A DNA stretch of 44,672 nucleotides, taken from Alphaproteobacteria bacterium. Its GTDB lineage: Bacteria > Pseudomonadota > Alphaproteobacteria > Rs-D84. Positions 33,128 to 41,079 of the stretch are shown here, piece after piece; position 1 is the stretch's first letter, and each line of letters starts with the position of its first letter. The notes under the pieces are model-generated. The model saw nothing but the letters and a program-made list of their open reading frames with translations, was not told where the DNA came from and made no database searches. The stretch covers positions 1-44,672 of the forward strand of contig JAFWZK010000042.1 of NCBI GenBank assembly GCA_017522445.1. Direction: 5' to 3'. Position numbers and translations under genes: made by a program.

Positions 33128-34966
33128 ATGCCAAGGTGTATAAAGCTGTTTTTTGCTGTTTGGATGTTGGCTTGGACAAGCTGGGGGTGGGCGGATGATG
33201 CCACTTTCCTGGGGGTTGGTGGTTATGCCTGGGACGAAGTGGATAGCCGTAAACCTGCGGAATGGGACGATTATCCCCAGGTGGTCCGGGTCGAAGAAGT
33301 CAGTATATTATACGGTGAAGAGCAAGTGTCTGGAACCTGTACAGGGGCATTCGTCGCAGCCAATGTTGTCGCAACCGCCAGACATTGTTTCCTGTGGAGC
33401 TATGATGAGAAAGGAAAATGTTACGATCAGAGTGCGAATAACGAAAACATTTTCTTGCGCGTGGTTCTTAATGATGGCAGTACAATGCGGGCAAATGTAA
33501 AATATTGCCCAGGAAGAAATGTAGCAGCTGACTGGGCGTTGCTGCAGACCGAAAAGGTTTGGCCACATTATTATAATTTTGTGCCAAGTGATAAACTGGG
33601 GGTAAAAGACGCTAAAAAGGAGGTAAAAAATAAACTGGGAGTACCATATTATGAATATGTGCCAGGACATTCAGATCCAATTGATATTACGAATCTGGGG
33701 TTCGGCAGTATGAAAATATTAGAACCCAGTGAAATAGAAAAAGTGCGTGATTTGTTGCAAAAGTTTGCCAAAAGTCAAAATAATAACACCAATAACTATA
33801 AAGAAGTAATTAGTTTCCTGCAAAATACTGGACTGACAAATGACCACGATAAACTGAAGGTCTCGGAAAAGTGCGAGGCAATGTGGTTGCAACAAATGTT
33901 TTGGACAAACTGTGATGGTTGGACCGGTAATTCAGGTGGACCGGTTTTGAATTATGGTACAAAAAATTTGTTCGCGGTTGCGTCTGCTGTTAATAGAGAT
34001 GTGAGCAGTGGTGTTGGAATGACAAATTTAATCGCGGTGGCAGTTCGGAACCCGCCTGGGGCTAAATCGCTGTTGGACGAAGCCCGCGATGCAGAAGAAA
34101 ATCGAAAAAATAACCTGATTGAAAAGATGCAAGACTTTCAATCCATGTCGCCTTTGGTCGAGGTGCCGCAACTTGAACCAGAACAAGTCGCAGAAACAGA
34201 TGGAATTAATTTAATGCCTGTATCTTATGTGAATTATGATAACTGGTTCGAACAGACAGAACATGAACTGAAAGAAAAAAAAGAATGGTTAAATAATTCT
34301 TGGGCAAGAATTGATGAACTGACAGATAAAGAAATTGTGTTGTTGCTGGATGCAATTGTCGGATATAACCAATTGCAGGAAAGATATGAACAGGCGTTGG
34401 AAAAAGAACGTTCGTTTGGTAATCGTATGTTGGGAAGCGTCGCAATGGGGGCAGGTGGTATCGGTACAATGATGGCGGCGACGGCAATAGCAGAACAAAA
34501 TGCAGATGCACAGGCAGAACAAGATATGCGACAATATCTGGCAACATTCGTATGCAAGTATGACGATGGGGTGAATGTGCCGGGGGGAACGTATGATGTG
34601 GAACTGCCCGGTGGAAATCAGCTGATAAATCTGTATGGGGAATATGTGAATCTGGCCAACGATGTCAAGACAAGAAAAAATGCACTGGGATTAAAACCTG
34701 GAATAGAATCGGAACCTATATTAGATGCTGCGGCGTCTGGACTGTATGATAATGTGGGCCAAGATAGTATTGTGGGGGCTTATGTTTCGCTGTCGCGGGC
34801 TTTGCAGAACCCAGATGGCGAAGATGCACAAAAATGGGTCCAACAACAGGAAAAAAGTACGCAAAAAATGAAAACAGGTGGAATCGTCGGCCTGGGGGGG
34901 GTTGGCGTTGGGGCCGTTGGAAATCTGATATTTAATCAAGATGAAGAATCAGATGAAAAAGACTAG
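33128..34966 (+). CDS. Exported chymotrypsin-fold serine protease with novel C-terminal region
   Basis: A 612-aa protein with signal peptide (about 1-22). The trypsin-like domain keeps the triad: His86 (VVATARHCF), Asp135 (VAADWALLQ) and Ser269 (GWTGNSGGPVL). The domain is interrupted by a Lys/Asn-rich insert (about 155-245). The C-terminal 300 residues have a coiled coil (375-430), two glycine-rich hydrophobic stretches (434-454 and 584-602) and between them a conserved-looking block with YDVELPGGNQLINLYGEY. Membrane insertion of the C-terminus after export is plausible. The ribosome binding site is poor and the gene probably depends on coupling to the upstream barrel gene. It ends sharing CTAG with the rarA stop. 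Confidence 0.85.
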   Translation: MPRCIKLFFAVWMLAWTSWGWADDATFLGVGGYAWDEVDSRKPAEWDDYPQVVRVEEVSILYGEEQVSGTCTGAFVAANVVATARHCFLWSYDEKGKCYDQSANNENIFLRVVLNDGSTMRANVKYCPGRNVAADWALLQTEKVWPHYYNFVPSDKLGVKDAKKEVKNKLGVPYYEYVPGHSDPIDITNLGFGSMKILEPSEIEKVRDLLQKFAKSQNNNTNNYKEVISFLQNTGLTNDHDKLKVSEKCEAMWLQQMFWTNCDGWTGNSGGPVLNYGTKNLFAVASAVNRDVSSGVGMTNLIAVAVRNPPGAKSLLDEARDAEENRKNNLIEKMQDFQSMSPLVEVPQLEPEQVAETDGINLMPVSYVNYDNWFEQTEHELKEKKEWLNNSWARIDELTDKEIVLLLDAIVGYNQLQERYEQALEKERSFGNRMLGSVAMGAGGIGTMMAATAIAEQNADAQAEQDMRQYLATFVCKYDDGVNVPGGTYDVELPGGNQLINLYGEYVNLANDVKTRKNALGLKPGIESEPILDAAASGLYDNVGQDSIVGAYVSLSRALQNPDGEDAQKWVQQQEKSTQKMKTGGIVGLGGVGVGAVGNLIFNQDEESDEKD

Positions 34967-36234
34967 TCCTGTTGTTGTATCTTTTCACGCAAACTGTCCC
35001 AGTATTCCAGACGTTTCTTGATTTCACGTTCAAAACCACGTTCGACAGGTTGATAGAATTTCTGTCGACCCATCGATTCAGGAAAACAGTTCTGGCCAGA
35101 AAAGCCAGTGGCTGTGTCCGGGTCATAGATATAGCCCGCATTATAGCCCAGATTCTTCATCATTTTTGTTGGGGCATTTAATATGTTCTTGGGGGGCATT
35201 AAACTGCCTGTTTCGCGGGCGGCGGCATAGGCCGCCTTTTGTGCACGATAGTTGCCAATACTTTTTGGGGCCGTTCCCAGGTATATAACCAGTTGGGTCA
35301 GGGCCAAATCCCCTTCGGGACTGCCCAATCTTTCGTATGCAGACCAGGCCGCAATCGCAATTTGCAATGCGTTCGGGTCCGCCAGGCCGATATCTTCGAC
35401 CGCAAAACGTGTTAAACGCCGAAATATGTACATGGGATCCTGACCAGATGTCATCATGCGGGCCGTCCAATATAATGCCGCATCGGTATCACTGGCACGC
35501 AGTGATTTATGTACCGCAGATATTAAATTATAGTGTTCGTCCCCGGATTTGTCAGATAATGGTGGACGCCGCTGTACGGCAGAAACCAACGTATCCGGTG
35601 TCAGAGGGGATGAAAAATTTGCGTTAAATAAATATTCAACTGTGTTTAATAAAAATCGGGCATCGCCATCGGCCATCTGGGCCATGTGAATACGGGCCGC
35701 ATCATCCAAAGGTAATTTCTTGCCCGTGAATTCTTCGGCACGTGTCATCAATGTTAATAAATCTTCGCTGGCCAACGGTGATAGTACCCCAACGTGGCAT
35801 CGTGATAGTAATGCGTTGTTCAAATTAAAACTGGGGTTTTCGGTTGTGGCGCCAATAAACACAACTGTCCCGTCTTCTAGATAAGGCAGCAGGGTGTCCT
35901 GTTGTGTTTTGTTAAAACGGTGAATTTCATCAATGAACAGCAATGTGCCACGGCCAATATCACGATTCATGCGGGCGGCATCCATTGCCTTTTTAATGTC
36001 TGATGTGCCAGAAAATACCGCAGACATCGGTACAAAGTCCATGTCAACACTGTTCGCCAAGGCACGTGCAATGGTCGTCTTGCCACAGCCGGGGGGACCC
36101 CATAAAATTAAATTCGATAATTTCTGATTGTCAACCATACGCCGTACCAGACCGTTTTCACCCAACAATGTTGTTTGCCCAACAACATCGTCAATCGTAT
36201 TTGGACGCATTAAATCAGCAAGTGGACGTGTCAT
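34963..36234 (-). CDS. rarA: Replication-associated recombination protein A (RarA/MgsA)
   Basis: A 423-aa AAA+ ATPase related to clamp loaders that acts at stalled replication forks. It begins RPLADLMRPNTIDDVVGQ, then Walker A GPPGCGKT (46-53), Walker B LLFIDEIHRFNK, the sensor GATTENPSFNLNNALLSR, and the RarA-specific C-terminal tetramerisation region (YHARAQ-type helices, GYIYDPDTATGFSGQ, PVERGFEREIKKRLEYWD). Full family length. It converges with the protease gene, the two stop codons overlapping within CTAG with no terminator between them. It diverges from mucR. Confidence 0.95.
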   Translation of the reverse strand: MTRPLADLMRPNTIDDVVGQTTLLGENGLVRRMVDNQKLSNLILWGPPGCGKTTIARALANSVDMDFVPMSAVFSGTSDIKKAMDAARMNRDIGRGTLLFIDEIHRFNKTQQDTLLPYLEDGTVVFIGATTENPSFNLNNALLSRCHVGVLSPLASEDLLTLMTRAEEFTGKKLPLDDAARIHMAQMADGDARFLLNTVEYLFNANFSSPLTPDTLVSAVQRRPPLSDKSGDEHYNLISAVHKSLRASDTDAALYWTARMMTSGQDPMYIFRRLTRFAVEDIGLADPNALQIAIAAWSAYERLGSPEGDLALTQLVIYLGTAPKSIGNYRAQKAAYAAARETGSLMPPKNILNAPTKMMKNLGYNAGYIYDPDTATGFSGQNCFPESMGRQKFYQPVERGFEREIKKRLEYWDSLREKIQQQD

Positions 36235-36249
36235 GATTATTTACTTAAC

Positions 36250-36278
36250 TTTTATTTGATGTTTATTTGTGATATAAT
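36250..36278 (+). promoter_or_regulatory. TTTTAT-type extended -10 promoter of mucR
   Basis: TTTTAT (36250-36255), 17-base spacer ending TTGTGA, TATAAT (36273-36278). About 25 bases of leader with AAAGGA precede the GTG start. Confidence 0.7.
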
Positions 36279-36309
36279 AACTGTATTAAATTATAAAGGA
36301 TTTAGCAAG

Positions 36310-36666
36310 GTGGTAAATAAAAATTCTGATTTTACGTTGGCGGTGGCAAATCTGGCGGCGGCGGCAATAAATGCAAATCCAGAACTGACCATGGAAATGG
36401 CGGTGCAGCGGGCACGTGAAATACTGCGGGGAACATCAATCACACCGCAACAAATCGAAGATTCTGTGCAGCCAGATAAAATCCAATGTCTGGAAGATGG
36501 TACATGGCATGTTATGCTGCGTCGATATATAAAACGCAGATTTAATATGACCCCAGAACAATATCGGGCAAAGTGGGGGTTGCCAGATGACTATCCCTTT
36601 GTGGCGCCGGCATACGCACGCAAACGTTCGAAAATTGCAAAAAAATCGGGATTGGGACGGAAATAA
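36310..36666 (+). CDS. MucR/Ros-family transcriptional regulator lacking zinc histidines
   Basis: MucR/Ros proteins are alphaproteobacterial regulators of surface polysaccharide and virulence genes that bind AT-rich DNA. The 118-aa protein starts at GTG 36310 after AAAGGA and keeps the family C-terminus (NMTPEQYRAKWGLPDDYPFV, then APAYARKRS). In the zinc-finger-like region Cys60 and Asp63 are kept (CLED), but the two His ligands of Ros are replaced by Tyr73 and Arg77. Zinc-independent family members are known, so DNA binding is not ruled out. The N-terminal region (VANLAAAAINANPELT) resembles the MucR oligomerisation domain. It precedes the ybeY-lnt fusion by 25 bases. Confidence 0.88.
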   Translation: MVNKNSDFTLAVANLAAAAINANPELTMEMAVQRAREILRGTSITPQQIEDSVQPDKIQCLEDGTWHVMLRRYIKRRFNMTPEQYRAKWGLPDDYPFVAPAYARKRSKIAKKSGLGRK

Positions 36667-36691
36667 ATCTTGTAAATAAAACGGGAAAAAT

Positions 36692-38686
36692 ATGAAAGTA
36701 TTTGTTGATGTGCATGATAAGCGCTGGAACAAGGTTAATGTCGATTTCGAAAAAATCGCAGCTGTCGTTGCAGGGGCAAAATATAAAAATGCAGAAGTGT
36801 CAATTATCCTGACCGATGATTCAGAAATTCATCAGATAAATAAACAATATCGCAATGTTGATAAGCCAACAAATGTTCTGTCGTTTGAATTGGGGGATGA
36901 TGTGTTGCTGGGGGATATTTATATATCATATGACACGGTCAAAAAAGAAGCACGTGAACAAGAAATTTCTTTTCATGACCATGTGGCACATATGGTGGTG
37001 CATGGGGTGCTGCATCTGATGGGGTACGACCATATCACGGATGATGAAGCACAAATTATGGAGTTCAAGGAAATAAAGGTGTTGCAAAAAATGGGAATAA
37101 ATAATCCATATGCAGATGAGGTGCGTTGTGTAAATGGTGATTGCTGTCCGGGGGCACGATTTGTTGCGTGGAAAAATAAATTGAAAATTCGTGAAAATGG
37201 TCTGGTGCAATATTTGCTGTACGCACTGTTTGGTGCGGTTGCCAGTTTTGGGTTCGCACCGTTCTATCAATGGTGGTGGACAATAATTGGTATTGGTGGG
37301 GCATACTGGCTGACCTTCAGAAATAATAATATTGGGGGATTTTGGAAATCGTTGGGACGGGTGGCACCATTTGGGGCAATGTATGCGATTGCTATGTTCT
37401 GGTGGACGTTGCATTCGATATATGTGGCCCCAGAACTGACCCAGCAATTCGCAATTTGGACCGTCCCAGGTGTTGTTGGGTTGGCAGTCGCAGGTGTGTT
37501 TATTTTTTCGTGGCCATTTGTTGCACTGGCCAGGTGCCAGGGTGGGGCGATTAAAAGAGTGGTTGTCTTTGCAACAGTGTGGACGTTGGTGCTGTGGGCC
37601 CGAGAGTGGATGTTCACAGGGTTCCCGTGGAATCCAATTGCAAATATAACAATGCAAATACCAATCTTGGCAAATTCAATGGCACTGTGGGGGGCGTTGG
37701 GGCTGACGCTTGTTATCGTTGGTGGAACGGCCGCAGTGGTTGAATTCTGCAGAAAACCAAAACTGAAATCAACAGGTGCAATCTGCGCGGCATTTGTGGC
37801 GGTGATGATTGTTGGGGCGGTCGCAGGTTGGAAAAATATGCAGTTGGCAGATGTCGGATATGCAGATGAAAATGTTTTAATCCGAATCGTTCAGCCCGCA
37901 ACCAGTCAATCACAAAAGGCAACACATAATCGAGATGCAGCAATCGCACAGGCCGAAGATAATCTGAAAAATTTGTTCCAGTTGGCAATGCAACCGGGAA
38001 ATCCAGAAATTATTATTTTCCCAGAAACAACGTATCCATTTGTGGTGATGGCACATGATAAAATTGAGTTTGTTGCCGCAATAAATAAACCTGTTATCAT
38101 GGGGGCAATGTCAATTGATTCTGGTGGGATGTTCAATTCAATGATTGTGACACAGCCATCGGGTGAAATAGATAAAATTTACAGCAAATCGCACCTGGTT
38201 CCGTTTGGTGAATATAAACCAATGGGAATATTGCCGGCACCTGTTAATCTGACACCGGGGACTGGGCCAGAAATTATCGAGGTCGTGGGATTTAATTTTG
38301 TGCCGGCGGTATGTTACGAGGTGGTTTTTTCCGATTCGCTGATGCCACAGGGAAATACAGAACGGTTAAATGCAATTGTTAATATTACAAATGATAACTG
38401 GTTCGGAAATACACCGGGAACATATCAGCATTTGGATATGGTGCGGCGATATGCAATCGAATCGGGGCTGCCTGTGGTCAGGGCGAACTATTCCGGAATC
38501 AGTGCGTTTGTTGCGTCTGATGGCGAGGTGGTTTCTGCGTTGCCAGTTGGTCAGCCAGGTATCTTGGACGGATTTGTCTGGGGCGAGCATAAAACACCAT
38601 ATCGGATTATCGGACTGAATGGATGGATGATTATTATACTGATTGTCGCTGTGGCGGTTGTGCGTTGGACGGAAAAACAAGAATAA
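36692..38686 (+). CDS. ybeY-lnt: YbeY endoribonuclease fused to apolipoprotein N-acyltransferase Lnt
   Basis: One uninterrupted 664-codon frame. Residues about 1-140 are YbeY, the metalloprotein needed for 16S rRNA 3' maturation and ribosome quality control, with HGVLHLMGYDH (His104, His108, His114) and the upstream PTNVLSFEL. Residues about 170-664 are Lnt, which adds the third acyl chain to lipoproteins: N-terminal membrane helices, then a nitrilase-fold domain with Glu445 (FPETTYPF), Lys499 (YSKSHLVPFGEY) and Cys541 (VCYEVVF), then NITNDNWFG and a final helix. YbeY would lie in the cytoplasm and the Lnt nitrilase domain in the periplasm, which fits Lnt topology. In many alphaproteobacteria ybeY, a corC-like gene and lnt are neighbours; here the middle gene is missing and the ends are fused. 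Confidence 0.92.
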   Translation: MKVFVDVHDKRWNKVNVDFEKIAAVVAGAKYKNAEVSIILTDDSEIHQINKQYRNVDKPTNVLSFELGDDVLLGDIYISYDTVKKEAREQEISFHDHVAHMVVHGVLHLMGYDHITDDEAQIMEFKEIKVLQKMGINNPYADEVRCVNGDCCPGARFVAWKNKLKIRENGLVQYLLYALFGAVASFGFAPFYQWWWTIIGIGGAYWLTFRNNNIGGFWKSLGRVAPFGAMYAIAMFWWTLHSIYVAPELTQQFAIWTVPGVVGLAVAGVFIFSWPFVALARCQGGAIKRVVVFATVWTLVLWAREWMFTGFPWNPIANITMQIPILANSMALWGALGLTLVIVGGTAAVVEFCRKPKLKSTGAICAAFVAVMIVGAVAGWKNMQLADVGYADENVLIRIVQPATSQSQKATHNRDAAIAQAEDNLKNLFQLAMQPGNPEIIIFPETTYPFVVMAHDKIEFVAAINKPVIMGAMSIDSGGMFNSMIVTQPSGEIDKIYSKSHLVPFGEYKPMGILPAPVNLTPGTGPEIIEVVGFNFVPAVCYEVVFSDSLMPQGNTERLNAIVNITNDNWFGNTPGTYQHLDMVRRYAIESGLPVVRANYSGISAFVASDGEVVSALPVGQPGILDGFVWGEHKTPYRIIGLNGWMIIILIVAVAVVRWTEKQE

Positions 38687-38707
38687 AATAAAGATTTTGT
38701 GTGTTGC

Positions 38708-38860
38708 ATGTTAGCAATATTTTCTGTGCCGGCGATGGCAGATGAACTGTCGGATGCCAGGGAACTGTATAATGTGGCAAAAAATGTTTGTGCAGGTGTG
38801 CCAAAGGAGTGGTGTCAGGCGATGTATCCCTGGCGGATTTTGATGAACAGTGTCAGTTGA
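38708..38860 (+). CDS. Possible 50-aa secreted peptide
   Basis: The ORF reads MLAIFSVPAMADELSDAREL onward and has a short hydrophobic leader with an AMA-D cleavage-like site. The mature part of about 39 aa contains a CAGVPKEWC pair. An in-frame GTG at 38699 would lengthen the leader by three residues. The ribosome binding site is weak and the signal peptide lacks the usual basic N-terminus, so a decayed gene whose 5' end was lost is an alternative. A strong terminator follows 13 bases after the stop. Confidence 0.4.
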   Translation: MLAIFSVPAMADELSDARELYNVAKNVCAGVPKEWCQAMYPWRILMNSVS

Positions 38861-38873
38861 AAGATTAAATCTG

Positions 38874-38903
38874 AATACCGCCAAATTGGCGGTATTTTTT
38901 TTA
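38874..38903 (+). terminator. Terminator after the ybeY-lnt region
   Basis: AATACCGCC AAATT GGCGGTATT followed by a run of T on the plus strand. Confidence 0.9.
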
Positions 38904-39119
38904 GTGTTCAGATGTGGGTATTGTCATTTGATTCAATATCCAAACACGTACCGCAGATGACAAATTTCTGGTGGCGGGACGCGTGGAATCGATTTCATTT
39001 ATTATCGATGCAACAGATTTGCCCATGTTGTGGGCCAGGGTACGCAATGCATCGATAAATTCAGGTTCCAGTTTTATACTGGTCTGATGACCCGATAAAG
39101 AAATAGATATCTTTTTCAT
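38901..39119 (-). CDS. Ribbon-helix-helix domain protein (RHH_4-like)
   Basis: A 72-aa protein in which the strand ISLSGHQTSIKLEPEFIDAL is followed by the two helices RTLAHNMGKSVASIINEI and RNLSSAVRVWILNQM, the layout of the alphaproteobacterial RHH_4 family. RHH proteins bind DNA as dimers through the N-terminal strand; here the strand and a Lys-rich start (MKKISISL) fit that role. It is the last gene of a four-gene minus operon, and its ATG lies about 12 bases after the preceding stop. It is a good candidate for a regulator of its own operon (inference). Confidence 0.82.
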   Translation of the reverse strand: MKKISISLSGHQTSIKLEPEFIDALRTLAHNMGKSVASIINEIDSTRPATRNLSSAVRVWILNQMTIPTSEH

Positions 39120-39130
39120 TTTTTGTCTTT

Positions 39131-39565
39131 TTATATTTTGCCAACGATTAAACAGTCCAATAATGCCCGGTATGGGTCGTCATATTTGCGTATGGGCGTC
39201 AATGTTAAATTGTCCAGCATATAGCATTGACCAAATGCATCAAACGAAAACCAAAATAAATCATTGCGACCCAGTATCGTATACCCCAGTGTCTGGGGCA
39301 GGTTTGTTAATTGGTCGTTTATCTGCAAAATGGACGGTATCGGATAGCGGGAATCACGTATCATTTCGTTCGGTCCAAAAATATAACCACTGCCCAGATT
39401 AATGCCACCGCAAACCTGGTACAGTTCTGTCAGGAATTTCGGCAACATTGCACGGCGACGTTGCTGAAGCGATGTGTTGGTTAATGTTATGTCTGCAACT
39501 GATGCCGCAGGTAACAGCACCCCCCCACGAGAACGTATGGTTGATAAAAATTCGGAACATGTCAT
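39131..39565 (-). CDS. SUKH/SMI1-KNR4-like protein
   Basis: The 144-aa protein looks like the SUKH fold: FLTELYQVCGGINLGSGYIFGPN near residue 50, then a DLFWFSFDAFGQCYMLDN strand pair and a C-terminal helix (DDPYRALLDCLIVG). SUKH proteins are often immunity proteins of polymorphic toxins, but others are housekeeping or regulatory, and I see no toxin domain nearby. The open frame reaches 39736; ATG 39565 is chosen because AAGGGGG lies 9 bases before it. It starts 16 bases after the stop of the 167-aa gene. The family call rests on pattern only. Confidence 0.5.
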   Translation of the reverse strand: MTCSEFLSTIRSRGGVLLPAASVADITLTNTSLQQRRRAMLPKFLTELYQVCGGINLGSGYIFGPNEMIRDSRYPIPSILQINDQLTNLPQTLGYTILGRNDLFWFSFDAFGQCYMLDNLTLTPIRKYDDPYRALLDCLIVGKI

Positions 39566-39581
39566 AAATCTTGCCCCCTTT

Positions 39582-40085
39582 TTATATGTCGCGATCCGCC
39601 GCAATTTGTGCAGATATTTGTGCCAGACGATCTTCGGTCGCGTTGCCACCATCACCACCAGATGCCGTGTGTGCTGGCAGATATATTTTCTGGGCCGGAT
39701 TCGGTAACCATACGATTTCATTGCCAGATTGTTCAATTATAAATCTGTCCAGATTATGGCTGTGCGGAAATGTCCAACACATGAACATGTTATCCAGTTC
39801 CAATTTGCCACCCCATACCAATGGTACACGCAACCGAAATGACATGTTTTCAGGAACAGACCGCCCCATAATCAAATTCATAAATTCGTCCTGGGATAAA
39901 TTCATAAATGCCAATGTTTCAACCGTATCAGTCAAAGATGTCATAAACTGACGACATAATTGTTTATACTTTGGATACCAGTCGGGAGATACCGATGTGC
40001 GTTTTGGACGAAAAACGGTCAGTGGCATATCGGACATGCCCATATCTGAAAGTATTTTTTCTGCATTACTTGACGTCAGATACAT
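39582..40085 (-). CDS. Unknown 167-aa cytosolic protein
   Basis: No family recognised. The protein has no signal peptide or membrane segment. Notable stretches are VPLVWGGKLELDNMFMCWTF followed by PHSHNLDRF (a His-x-His), and a Gly-rich turn (ASGGDGGNATEDR) before a C-terminal helix. The HxHN segment made me consider an HNH-type nuclease, but the spacing is not convincing. Its ATG shares one base with the stop of the upstream gene (TAATG), so translation is coupled and the product probably acts with its neighbours. Confidence 0.7.
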   Translation of the reverse strand: MYLTSSNAEKILSDMGMSDMPLTVFRPKRTSVSPDWYPKYKQLCRQFMTSLTDTVETLAFMNLSQDEFMNLIMGRSVPENMSFRLRVPLVWGGKLELDNMFMCWTFPHSHNLDRFIIEQSGNEIVWLPNPAQKIYLPAHTASGGDGGNATEDRLAQISAQIAADRDI

Positions 40086-41035
40086 TATATTTTATCCAGG
40101 TATTCTATCACAGTTGATATGTATGATGAAAACGCATCAAAATTGCCATCGTCGTCAGATGGTATCGGTGGATTTTCATGTTCATGCATATATTTATCCA
40201 AAGATGACGGTGTGTCAAATGTTAATATGTCCGGCGATTCGGGATTGTCTATGTCAAGGGGCGAAAGCACAAAGCCGTTTACATTTATTGTTATATCCTC
40301 TAGGGTATCTGCAAATATCTGGTTTATAATGTCCAAGGCCGATTGCAAGGTCGAAGTTTTGATACCAACCGCACCAATCCATATCGTTTCGTTTGTGCCA
40401 ATTGCAAACAGCGATGTTTGAACGCCACCGATTCGGGGCGTTGGCTTTATAACATAGCCAGCAGATTCAAATATTTGACGTAATTGGGGCCAATCATCGG
40501 TTTCTGTTTTTTGTTGAACTGGTGGTGTGGGGGTGGTGGTGGGGACTGGTTGTGCGACCGGTGTTGGGTGCAGTGTTGGTGTAACCGACAGATTCAGTCG
40601 CGGTGGCCGCGTCAGATTTATTTCTGGTATTTGATTGGGGGATGGTGTCGATTCTGTTTTAGGTTGCTGGGGCATACTGGCCACAGGTGTCGACTGTGCC
40701 ATGGGGGGTGTGTTTGCCACAGGATTTGTTGGTTTTGATGACGCGTTTTGGTGGGGTGAATGCGATGTATAGCGGTGCGGAATAGGAATTTTCCGTACGT
40801 GTGGTCTTAATAATAAATATAAAACATAGATAATTGAAAATACAGCAATTATCATCGATATATAAAATGTTGAATTGACCGGAATTTGTGCCGCCTGCAT
40901 ATAGCCCAGATATTTCCAATGGGATGCAGAAAATATGTTAAATCCAAATTGGTTGTTGAACCAAAAACATAACCCAAGGGACGCAACCGTCAGCCACAAG
41001 GTGCCCAGTAAAATATTGTTTATTTTGTCTCTCAT
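40085..41035 (-). CDS. Membrane protein with Pro-rich linker and unknown C-terminal domain
   Basis: A 316-aa protein. Two hydrophobic helices (LLGTLWLTVASLGLCFWF and STFYISMIIAVFSIIYVLYL, within residues about 8-75) are followed by a basic stretch, a Pro/Thr-rich linker of about 100 residues (about 90-185) and a folded C-terminal domain (about 190-316) with IWIGAVGIKTSTLQSALDII. With both termini inside, the C-terminal domain would be cytoplasmic and tethered. Family unknown. The frame is open to 41080 but the promoter lies there; ATG 41035, 11 bases after a TACAAT -10, is preferred. First gene of the operon ending with the RHH gene. Confidence 0.72.
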   Translation of the reverse strand: MRDKINNILLGTLWLTVASLGLCFWFNNQFGFNIFSASHWKYLGYMQAAQIPVNSTFYISMIIAVFSIIYVLYLLLRPHVRKIPIPHRYTSHSPHQNASSKPTNPVANTPPMAQSTPVASMPQQPKTESTPSPNQIPEINLTRPPRLNLSVTPTLHPTPVAQPVPTTTPTPPVQQKTETDDWPQLRQIFESAGYVIKPTPRIGGVQTSLFAIGTNETIWIGAVGIKTSTLQSALDIINQIFADTLEDITINVNGFVLSPLDIDNPESPDILTFDTPSSLDKYMHEHENPPIPSDDDGNFDAFSSYISTVIEYLDKI

Positions 41036-41040
41036 TGCGA

Positions 41041-41074
41041 TTTTAATTGTATCATATTTGTGATAAAGTAAAAA
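41041..41074. promoter_or_regulatory. Overlapping divergent promoters
   Basis: Plus strand: TTTTAA (41041-41046), 17 bases ending TTGTGA, TAAAGT (41064-41069). Minus strand: TTTTTA (41074-41069), 17 bases, TGA-TACAAT (41051-41046). Each -35 touches the -10 of the other, so RNA polymerase can occupy only one at a time. The ATGs are 11 bases from each -10 (41080 plus, 41035 minus). Confidence 0.55.
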
Positions 41075-41079
41075 GTACA

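Noticed and set aside
37100..37220. Hidden frameshift or stop between the YbeY and Lnt halves
   Set aside because: The frame is continuous through the linker and both halves keep the same frame from start to stop; no second start with a good ribosome binding site was found at the junction.
36926..37657. 243-codon minus-strand frame opposite ybeY-lnt
   Set aside because: Cys/His/Pro-rich shadow translation of the fusion gene with no initiation signal.
39582..40085. HNH nuclease toxin
   Set aside because: The HxHN segment is suggestive, but the ordering and spacing of HNH residues is not convincing and the neighbour SUKH assignment is itself uncertain.
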